Below the pieces are notes generated by a model. It did no database searches and had not been told where the DNA came from. It saw only the letters and a list, made by a program, of their open reading frames with translations. Positions 1-6,059 of a stretch of DNA of 14,914 nucleotides are shown one piece after another. The stretch comes from Phycisphaerales bacterium (lineage in GTDB: Bacteria > Planctomycetota > Phycisphaerae > Phycisphaerales > UBA1924): positions 1 to 14,914 of the forward strand of contig JAGVLZ010000075.1 of assembly GCA_020054055.1 (NCBI GenBank). Direction: 5' to 3'. Each line of letters begins with the position of its first letter. Position 1 is the stretch's first letter. Made by a program: the position numbers and the translations under genes.

Positions 1-1246
1 CGAGCGGGGGGCGCGCGGGGTCGGTGGCGGAGACGTCGACGGCGATAAGGCCCGCGATCGCCCCCCCACTTCTCGATGAAAGTTGGAATAGGCGGGGGTC
101 GATGCCGAGGGCGATGGCGCCGTTGGTGGTGACCATCTTGAGGAGGAGCGCGGGATCAGTCTTGTCGCGGCGGAAAAGAAAACGCATCTCGTCGAGCGTG
201 CTGATGCGGTCGGATTCGTTCCGCGGCAGGTTGACGATGGAATCGGTGCCGAGGGCGACGTTGATGCCGGCGCGGATCATGTCGCGGTAGCGGTGCGGGC
301 CGAAGGATTCGTGATTGCGGAAGTAGGCGGATGATCGCGGGCAGTAGGCGACGCTGGTGTGCGTCTCGGCGAGGAGTCGCAGGTCGGCGTCGTTGCAGTC
401 GTTCACATGGGCGACGAGCCAAGGGGCACAGCGGAGCGCGGGGGCGAGGTGTTCGACGGGCGATTTGCCCCGGCCCACTTCTTCGAGGATGGAGTCGTCC
501 CAGAAGCCCATGCCTTCCAGGAAGGCTCGGAAGGGGCCGGAGCCGCGTGCGACGAACTCGCGCTCCGCGGCGGTCTCGGCGAGGTGTGTTGAGAGTGGAA
601 GTCGGCGCTCGATGTGCTGGCGCGCTGTCCACTCCATCAGGCGAAGACCGGCGGTGTAGGGGGCGTGCGGTTGGAGGCCGACGCGCACTCGGCCGTGTGC
701 AGATTCGAGCACTTCAAGAAGCACAGCGACACGATCGGCCATTTCTTCCTGTCGCGCGCCGACGCCGAAGTATTCGATGAAGGAGACTCCGAGCAGGCCG
801 GAGCGTTGCAACGCGCGGACCGGCTCCGTCTGCATGATTCCGGCGATGTCCCCCACTGCCATGACGCCGCCGGCGATGCTCTTGCGGATTCCGTCTTCAA
901 CGGATGACCGGAGGGCGGGTGAGTCGCGGAGTCGGCCATTGACGATCATGCGCGCCCAGCCGGCGAAGCCCGCGTCGGGATCGAAGGGTTGCGGTCCGAT
1001 GTGGGTGAGATCAAGGTGGGTGTGTGGGTTGACGAGGCCGGGGAGGATCATGGAATCGCCGAGGTCGATGACCCGCGCTCGGGAGGCCGCTTCAAGGCAA
1101 ACCACCTCGTCCACACGGCCGGTTGCTAGCAGGAGCGGTAGCCCCCGGCTCTCTCCGTCGCGGACCAGGACCGCCCCGGGACCGGCCAACAGCCCCGAGG
1201 CGTCCGCCACGCCGAAAGCCCGAAAAAGCCTGACTTCCTCGCTCAT
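1..1246 (-). CDS. Amidohydrolase superfamily deaminase/hydrolase, 3' end beyond window
   Basis: This is a metal-dependent cytosolic hydrolase of the cytosine deaminase / chlorohydrolase / aminofutalosine deaminase clan. Reading the minus strand from 1246 gives 415 codons with no stop before the window edge, so only the extreme C-terminus is missing. The metal and catalytic signature is complete and in order: HxH in LPGLVNPHTHLDL (His75, His77), His221 and Glu224 in STHLAET, His280 in LVAHVND, and Asp335 in VALGTDS. A late segment, GGAIAGLIAVDV, matches the second half of the small beta-sandwich domain usual in this family. The start is supported by AAAAGGG seven bases upstream (1254-1260). 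The gene is divergent from the OmpA-like gene and has no pathway neighbour in view. Its substrate cannot be read from sequence. The FxxW..., HAPY and GPFxxFLE motifs resemble menaquinone-pathway aminofutalosine deaminases, but this is only a suggestion. Confidence 0.9.
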   Translation of the reverse strand, partial: MSEEVRLFRAFGVADASGLLAGPGAVLVRDGESRGLPLLLATGRVDEVVCLEAASRARVIDLGDSMILPGLVNPHTHLDLTHIGPQPFDPDAGFAGWARMIVNGRLRDSPALRSSVEDGIRKSIAGGVMAVGDIAGIMQTEPVRALQRSGLLGVSFIEYFGVGARQEEMADRVAVLLEVLESAHGRVRVGLQPHAPYTAGLRLMEWTARQHIERRLPLSTHLAETAAEREFVARGSGPFRAFLEGMGFWDDSILEEVGRGKSPVEHLAPALRCAPWLVAHVNDCNDADLRLLAETHTSVAYCPRSSAYFRNHESFGPHRYRDMIRAGINVALGTDSIVNLPRNESDRISTLDEMRFLFRRDKTDPALLLKMVTTNGAIALGIDPRLFQLSSRSGGAIAGLIAVDVSATDPARPPL

Positions 1247-1394
1247 GCCGCTGCCCTTTTGACGCCGATGGATTACTGCCGCGCCCGCGTTCCGCGCGTT
1301 GGGAACCCGGACAGGTTATTCTGACGTTGCACCAAGCATCCAAACAGGGGCCGGTCGGGCATTCCGATCAACCCTTCCAGCAAGGAACTGAGTC
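1247..1394. promoter_or_regulatory. Divergent intergenic region between amidohydrolase and OmpA-like genes
   Basis: This 148-bp gap must hold the promoters for both flanking genes, because they are transcribed away from each other. It contains two plausible Shine-Dalgarno elements: AAAAGGG for the minus-strand gene (1254-1260) and AAGGA for the plus-strand gene (1382-1386, eight bases from the ATG). A TATTCT at 1317-1322 could be a -10 element for the plus-strand gene, but there is no convincing -35 box at the right distance. I therefore make no specific promoter call. Confidence 0.4.
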
Positions 1395-2252
1395 ATGAAT
1401 CGCACCGCCCCACTGCTCGCCGTCACGTTCGCCGCCGCCTCGCTGATTTTCGGAGGCTGCGTGGACCAGAAGAAGTACGACTCCCTCGCCGACACGGCGC
1501 AGACCAGCGGCGCGCGCGTCGAGGGGCTCAGCCAGGATGTGCGGACGCTCCAGGAGTCCGTGGTGGTCAAGCAGCGGCGCATCGACGAACTCGAAGGCGA
1601 GACGCGGCAACTCCGCTCGATCAACGACGACCTGAACGGCCAGATCGGCGGCATCCGTGGGCGTCAGCAGGCGCTCGTCGATGAACTCGGCAACATCCGG
1701 CTGACGATGCTCGACCCGGAGACGGACCTGGCGCTCCAGGCGCTGGCCGCCCAGTACCCGGACCTCATCAAGTACGATCGCGAGCGCGGCATGCTCCAGT
1801 TCATGGCGGACCTCACCTTTGACTCAGGTTCGGACCAGGTGAAGCCGAAGGCCCGCGAGGGACTCCAGAGGCTGGCTCAGATTCTGACCGCTTCATCGGC
1901 TTCGTCGTATGACGTCCGGCTGGTCGGGCACACCGACAGCCAGCCGCTCGGCGCTTCGAAGAACAAGTGGCGGACCAACCGTCACCTCTCGGTCGCCCGC
2001 TCGATTGCGGTCGAGGAGGTCATGCGCGGGTCCGGGATCCCCGGCGGCCGCCTTGAGACCTCCGGCTGGGGCGAATACCGGCCGATGGTGAGCAACACGT
2101 CGAGCGGCAACACGCCGCAGAATCGACGCGTCGAGATCTACATCGTCCCCGGCAGCGGGTACGCGATGGGGGCTCCCGACCCGGCGTTCCCGGTTTCGGC
2201 TCCGGCCTCCGCGCCGGCTCCGCGTCCGCGTGAAGAAATGCCCATGAAGTGA
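1395..2252 (+). CDS. OmpA-family lipoprotein with coiled coil (peptidoglycan-binding)
   Basis: This 285-aa envelope protein is predicted to anchor the outer membrane to peptidoglycan, like Pal and OmpA C-terminal domains. It begins with a hydrophobic signal sequence ending in a lipobox-like LIFGGC, with Cys22 as the likely lipidated residue. Phe at -3 is atypical, so lipidation is probable rather than certain. Residues about 25-105 are rich in Gln, Glu, Arg and Leu with heptad-like spacing (for example QKKYDSLADT and LEGETRQLRS), consistent with a coiled-coil stalk. The OmpA domain spans about 130-250: LTFDSGSD, then VRLVGHTD with Asp181, LSVARS with Arg202 (the Asp/Arg pair that contacts diaminopimelate in this family), and NRRVEIYI. 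The tail is Pro/Ala-rich. AAGGA lies eight bases before the ATG. The MlaE-like permease follows after an 87-bp gap that contains a hairpin. Confidence 0.93.
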   Translation: MNRTAPLLAVTFAAASLIFGGCVDQKKYDSLADTAQTSGARVEGLSQDVRTLQESVVVKQRRIDELEGETRQLRSINDDLNGQIGGIRGRQQALVDELGNIRLTMLDPETDLALQALAAQYPDLIKYDRERGMLQFMADLTFDSGSDQVKPKAREGLQRLAQILTASSASSYDVRLVGHTDSQPLGASKNKWRTNRHLSVARSIAVEEVMRGSGIPGGRLETSGWGEYRPMVSNTSSGNTPQNRRVEIYIVPGSGYAMGAPDPAFPVSAPASAPAPRPREEMPMK

Positions 2253-2270
2253 TCGAATGGATGGTGGACG

Positions 2271-2296
2271 CCGAGGCTGAGTCCGCGAAGCCTCGG
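2271..2296 (+). terminator. Hairpin between OmpA-like and MlaE-like genes (weak terminator or attenuator)
   Basis: CCGAGGCT (2271-2278) and AGCCTCGG (2289-2296) form a perfect 8-bp stem with a 10-base loop, 18 bases after the OmpA-like stop. No T-run follows directly; only a T-rich ATTTGGTTGTTT lies further down. It could be a weak terminator, an attenuator or an mRNA-stabilising hairpin in an OmpA-permease transcript. Confidence 0.4.
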
Positions 2297-2339
2297 GTGC
2301 TGAACATTTGGTTGTTTCACGCTGTTATCCTCTCTCATC

Positions 2340-3134
2340 GTGTTCCTCCAGCGCTTCGGCGCCTACGTCATCGATCGGGTCGGCGAACTCGGACGCTTCG
2401 CGCGGTTCGCGTGGCTCGCGGCCATCGCCGTGTTCACCAACCTGACCTGGGCGCGGTGGCCCCGCCTCGGCGTTCAACTCTTCTCGATCGGAACAAAGTC
2501 GGTGCCGGTGATCGCGCTGGTCGGCGCGTTCATCGGGGCGATCCTCGCCATCGAGATGTTCGATTCGTTCGCGACGTTCGGGCAGGAGCATCGGATCGGC
2601 GGGGTGGTCAATATCTCCATCGTCAAGCAGATCGGGCCGGTGCTGGCCGCGGTGATGCTGGCAGGGCGCGTCGGCTGCTCGCTGACCGCCGAACTCGGGT
2701 CCATGCGAGTAACGGATCAACTGGACGCGATGCGGGTGATGGCCGCGGACCCGATCCGCGTGCTCGTCGCGCCGCGGGTCGTCGCCTGCACCGTGATGAT
2801 CCCGATCCTCACGATCGCCTCAAACCTCTGCGGCGTGTTCGGCGCGTGGCTCGTGACCGTGAAGTTCTACGGCGTCGGCCCGGAGCGGTACTGGGAGTTC
2901 ACCGAGTGGATGATCGACTGGTTCGACGTGGTGAACGGGCTGACCAAATCGGTGTGCTTCGGCGCAGCGATCGCGCTGATCTCCTGCTACAAGGGCTTCC
3001 ACTGCCGGGCGGGGGCACAGGGCGTGGGGCGGGCGACGACCGAGGCGTTCGTGACCAGTTTCGTCGCCATCGTGATGATTAATCTTGTCCTGGCGAAGAT
3101 GCTGAATGACCTCGCGGTGATGATCGGGATGTGA
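2340..3134 (+). CDS. MlaE-type ABC transporter permease (lipid transport)
   Basis: This is an inner-membrane permease of the MlaE/YrbE family, whose members move phospholipids or other hydrophobic molecules between inner and outer membranes with an MlaF-type ATPase and an MCE (MlaD) protein. The length, 264 aa, is normal for the family. The family core is obvious: an early helix (VPVIALVGAFIGAILA, about residues 55-70), IGPVLAAVMLAGRVG (98-112), AELGSMRVTDQLDAM (117-131) and DPIRVLVAPRVVA (137-149). Further hydrophobic helices lie at about 150-173 and 204-216. The C-terminal GVGRATTEAFVTS (228-240) is followed by a last helix. The start is GTG: an in-frame TGA lies at 2301-2303 and no ATG intervenes. 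No Shine-Dalgarno is visible, so the exact N-terminus is less certain. The ATPase and MCE partners are not adjacent, so they must be encoded elsewhere. The large overlapping plus-strand frame (2249-3082) is a shadow. Confidence 0.92.
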   Translation: MFLQRFGAYVIDRVGELGRFARFAWLAAIAVFTNLTWARWPRLGVQLFSIGTKSVPVIALVGAFIGAILAIEMFDSFATFGQEHRIGGVVNISIVKQIGPVLAAVMLAGRVGCSLTAELGSMRVTDQLDAMRVMAADPIRVLVAPRVVACTVMIPILTIASNLCGVFGAWLVTVKFYGVGPERYWEFTEWMIDWFDVVNGLTKSVCFGAAIALISCYKGFHCRAGAQGVGRATTEAFVTSFVAIVMINLVLAKMLNDLAVMIGM

Positions 3135-3256
3135 AACGGGCTATCCCGTCCCAGCGGAAGCGCTGATTGGGCCGCCCACCTTTGGGAATTCCGACAATTT
3201 CGGGGAAATCCGCTCGCAAGAGGGGGCGTCTCGGTTCACAATCAGTGACGAGGCTG

Positions 3257-3286
3257 CGCCCGCGGCCACGTCGGTCCGCGCGGGCG
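3257..3286 (+). other. GC-rich inverted repeat upstream of the protease gene
   Basis: CGCCCGCG (3257-3264) and CGCGGGCG (3279-3286) form a perfect 8-bp stem with a 14-base loop, ending 33 bases before the protease start codon. It has no T-run behind it, so it is more likely a 5'-leader structure or binding site than a Rho-independent terminator. A smaller hairpin, CAGCG-GAAG-CGCTG at 3152-3165, follows the permease stop at 3134. The rest of the 3135-3319 gap shows nothing recognisable except the ribosome site GAGAGGGG at 3306-3313. Confidence 0.35.
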
Positions 3287-3319
3287 GGGCCGGGCCGCGA
3301 ATCGTGAGAGGGGTTTTTC

Positions 3320-5779
3320 ATGCCGTCAATGCGTTCCCGGTTGATCCGTCACGGGCTGGTTGCCTGCACCATTCCCGCGCTCGGCGCCGTTTCACTCGCC
3401 GAGCCGTCTGAGTCGTTGCTCTCCGCCCCGCTGGAGCGGGCGATCTCCCGCACCGCATCGCGCAGCGCGGACCCCGCGAACGCGCGGATGAACCTGCTCG
3501 CGCGGCTGACGTTCAGCCCGGCGTGTTTCCCCGAGTCGATGACCGAGGAGGAATACCAGGCGATCGTCGATGAATGGGGTCTGCTGCCCCCGACGCAGTT
3601 CGGCGAGGCGGATGCGCGGTACTGGACGGACACGATCGTGTGGACGGGCGACCTGAGCACGGGAACTTCGGCGCAGGCCGCTCGCGCGAACCTCACCTAC
3701 TCCTTCCCCGCCGACGGCACGACATGGGGTCTGTCGGAGGTGTCGAGCACCGGGCCGAACGACCTGAACTCGCGTCTGACGACGCTTTTCGGCGCGAGCA
3801 ATCTCGATCGAGGCCGCGAGTACTTCCGGCAGGCGCTCGCGTCGTGGCGGCGCTACGCGGGGCTGACCTACAGCGAGGTCGCGGACGACAACACGGCGAT
3901 GGCCCAGGGCACGGCCCGCGTCGCGACGCGAGGCGACATACGCATGGGCGGCCTCGGGTTCGGAACCTCGTCCTTCCTCGCGTACAACGCCTTCCCATCC
4001 GCCAGCGGCGTCGCCGGCGTCGGCGGCGGCGACATGTGCTTCAACACGTCGTTCTTCACCGCGGGCGCCTTCAACAGTTCGACCAACAACTACCGTTACA
4101 TGCGGAACACCGCCGGGCACGAGCACGGCCACGGGCTGGGAAACATCCACTCCGTCCCCTGCAACAGCACCAAACTGATGGAGCCCTCGATCTTCACGGG
4201 CCAGGACATGCTCCAGATCGACGATCGGCGGGGGGGGAACCGGAACTACGGCGACCGCTTCGCGGGGAACAACTCCGCCGCGAACGCGAGACAGTTCGGG
4301 GACCTCACCACCCCCATCCTGAAGTCGATCATCGAGCGAAACCTCTCCACCAACGGCACGGCCGGTCCGAACAACACGGATGAGGATTGGTACCGCTTCG
4401 AACTCTCGTCCACGCAGACCGTGGTGATCTCCGCCGCGCCGACAGGCGGGACATACACGGCGGGGCAGCAGTCTTTCTCCTGCTCGGGATCGACGGGTTC
4501 GATCAACGCCTCATCCGCCGGGAACCTCAACATCGAACTTCGCGCCGCCGACGGCACCACAATCCTCCAGACCGCAAGCGCCGCGGGAGCCGGCGCGACC
4601 GAGACGTTGAACGCCGGATCGCGTGCGGCGGGGACCTACTACGTCCGAGTCTTCGACGTCGGCCCGAACGCCGCGGCGAATCAGACCGTTCAGTTGTACG
4701 ACCTGACCGTTCGCATCGGCGCGGCGGCTGCGCCCCCACAGGCCATCGCGGGGCTGCACAAGCGGATCGCGGCCAATGCTTCCTGCTTCTTCATGGGCGA
4801 TATCAACTCCGCCGCGATGGAGGGCTCGCTCTCGAACCCCACTTCGTTCGACTGGGACCTCGACGGCGATGGAACCTTCGAGACAAACGACAACCCGCAG
4901 CCCAATCGCCAGTATTCCTCCAACGGCGTGTACCCGGTCACACTCCGAGTCACCGACTCCAACGGTATGGCATCCACCGACACGATCGATGTCACGGTTT
5001 TCGGCGCGACCACGAGCGTGCTCACCTGCTCGCCCAACAACGGGAACTCCAGCACCTCGGTCCCGGTCACCATCACCGGGAACAACCTGAAGAACGTGAC
5101 GAGCGCGTCGATGGTCACGGTTTCGGGCGCGGGAGTGACCGTCTCCGGCACGCCCGTTCCCAACGCTCTTGGCACGTCGGTGGCCGGGTTGTCATTCGAC
5201 ATCTCCGGTGCCTCACCAACGGGCGCTCGGAACATCACCGTGAACAACGCGGATGGGATGGCGACGGGCGTCGGACTCTTCACCGTGAACAACGCCCCTC
5301 CGCCGATGCCCGGGCCGTTCAGCCTCTCGGCGCCCTCCAACGGTTCGACATTGGCCGGCACGACTCCCGTGCTGATTTGGACCGCGTCGTCCGATGCGGC
5401 ATCGTACACCGTCGATGTCGATGACAGCGCTTCCTTCGTCTCACCGGAGTTCTCGAATACCCTGGCGGGAACTTCGCATGCGATTCCGGCGGGACCCTTG
5501 AACTACAAGGTCCTTTATTTCTGGCGCGCGATCGCGACCAACCCACAGGGCGGCACGGCTTCGACCCCGGCCTCTTTCTCGTTCCGAACGGGACCCTGCC
5601 TGGGCGACGCCAACTACGACAAGTTGGTCGATTTCGGGGACGTCACCCAGATTCTTGGTTCATGGGCGGCGTCATACCCGGTTGGAGAGAGCGGACCAGG
5701 CGATTCGAGCAATGACGACGTGGTGGACTTCAACGACGTGACGGTCACACTGGCGCAATACGGCGTTTCCTGCCCCTGA
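3320..5779 (+). CDS. Secreted matrixin-like metalloprotease with PPC-like, PKD, Ig-like and dockerin-like domains
   Basis: This 819-aa exported zinc protease starts at an ATG with GAGAGGGG six bases upstream. The N-terminus (RSRLIRHGL then a hydrophobic stretch to AVSLAEPSE) is a signal peptide, cut probably after SLA near residue 27. The catalytic domain covers about 100-320: HEHGHGLGNIH supplies the metzincin zinc ligands His267, His271 and His277 and the catalytic Glu268, and KLMEPS holds the Met-turn at Met287. Next come a PPC-like beta domain (about 335-470, DEDWYRFEL to TYYVRVFD), a PKD domain (about 475-565, FDWDLDGDGTF to GVYPVTLRVTDSNG), an IPT/TIG-like segment (about 567-660) and an FN3-like segment (about 665-755). 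Residues 760-819 form a two-loop calcium-binding dockerin-like tail (GDANYDKLVDFGDV and GDSSNDDVVDFNDV) bracketed by Cys760 and Cys818. Its substrate is unknown. It likely acts outside the cell or attached to the surface. Confidence 0.9.
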   Translation: MPSMRSRLIRHGLVACTIPALGAVSLAEPSESLLSAPLERAISRTASRSADPANARMNLLARLTFSPACFPESMTEEEYQAIVDEWGLLPPTQFGEADARYWTDTIVWTGDLSTGTSAQAARANLTYSFPADGTTWGLSEVSSTGPNDLNSRLTTLFGASNLDRGREYFRQALASWRRYAGLTYSEVADDNTAMAQGTARVATRGDIRMGGLGFGTSSFLAYNAFPSASGVAGVGGGDMCFNTSFFTAGAFNSSTNNYRYMRNTAGHEHGHGLGNIHSVPCNSTKLMEPSIFTGQDMLQIDDRRGGNRNYGDRFAGNNSAANARQFGDLTTPILKSIIERNLSTNGTAGPNNTDEDWYRFELSSTQTVVISAAPTGGTYTAGQQSFSCSGSTGSINASSAGNLNIELRAADGTTILQTASAAGAGATETLNAGSRAAGTYYVRVFDVGPNAAANQTVQLYDLTVRIGAAAAPPQAIAGLHKRIAANASCFFMGDINSAAMEGSLSNPTSFDWDLDGDGTFETNDNPQPNRQYSSNGVYPVTLRVTDSNGMASTDTIDVTVFGATTSVLTCSPNNGNSSTSVPVTITGNNLKNVTSASMVTVSGAGVTVSGTPVPNALGTSVAGLSFDISGASPTGARNITVNNADGMATGVGLFTVNNAPPPMPGPFSLSAPSNGSTLAGTTPVLIWTASSDAASYTVDVDDSASFVSPEFSNTLAGTSHAIPAGPLNYKVLYFWRAIATNPQGGTASTPASFSFRTGPCLGDANYDKLVDFGDVTQILGSWAASYPVGESGPGDSSNDDVVDFNDVTVTLAQYGVSCP

Positions 5780-5817
5780 CCGAGGATTATTGCCCTATCA
5801 GATTCACGTTGGCCCCC

Positions 5818-5850
5818 GCCGCGGAGGCTCGCCCGCGGCATGGTTTTCCC
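5818..5850 (+). terminator. Candidate Rho-independent terminator after the protease gene
   Basis: GCCGCGG (5818-5824) and CCGCGGC (5833-5839) pair as a 7-bp GC stem with an 8-base loop, followed by ATGGTTTTCCC. The position, 39 bases beyond the protease stop, and the short T-run suggest a terminator. The T-run is only four bases, so termination may be inefficient. Its presence argues that the giant downstream gene has its own promoter. Confidence 0.45.
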
Positions 5851-6059
5851 GTGGCAACGCGGCGCGGCTGGTGGATGACTTCGCGACGGTAACTCCATGA
5901 ATCGCAAGAATTTCCGTCGATCTTGCTGGCCTAACGGCCAATCGTCCTGTAGTTTGTAGTTGCACAGGTTTTGGGGCTATCGATCCATCGAAGGAAATCG
6001 GAGTCGGGAGTCGCTTCAGGGAACCCGCCATTCCCCGAACAGAGATGAGGACAACACAG
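5840..6059 (+). promoter_or_regulatory. Leader/promoter region of the giant CARDB gene
   Basis: This is the rest of the 280-bp gap before the giant gene. It is less GC-rich than the flanking genes, as expected for a promoter region. It contains a small hairpin, TGGCC-TAAC-GGCCA (5927-5940), and a weak promoter-like pair, TTGTAG (5954-5959) and TATCGA (5978-5983), with 18-base spacing. The pair is too poor a match to call firmly. Confidence 0.3.
6046..6051 (+). promoter_or_regulatory. Shine-Dalgarno TGAGGA that decides the start of the giant gene
   Basis: TGAGGA ends eight bases before the ATG at 6060, a good ribosome-site distance. An in-frame ATG at 6045 lies on top of this element and has no clear site of its own, so 6060 is the preferred start. 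The alternative would add only five residues (MRTTQ) before the signal peptide. Confidence 0.5.

Noticed and set aside
2249..3082. Plus-strand open frame of 277 codons overlapping the MlaE-like gene
   Set aside because: After the first 30 residues it becomes Arg/Asp-rich nonsense, while the overlapping frame is a clear MlaE permease.
3392..4150. Minus-strand open frame of 252 codons opposite the protease
   Set aside because: The plus strand encodes the metzincin catalytic domain in this interval, and the antisense product is Arg/Ala/Val-rich without motifs.
5897..5959. Short open frame of 20 codons (MNRKNFRRSCW...) in the leader of the giant gene
   Set aside because: It has no Shine-Dalgarno, is not followed by a regulatory structure I can define, and is a length expected by chance.
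5954..5983. TTGTAG / TATCGA as a sigma-70 type promoter for the giant gene
   Set aside because: The spacing is acceptable (18 bases), but both boxes match the consensus poorly, and GC-rich planctomycete promoters are not reliably predicted this way. Kept only as a remark in the leader-region entry.
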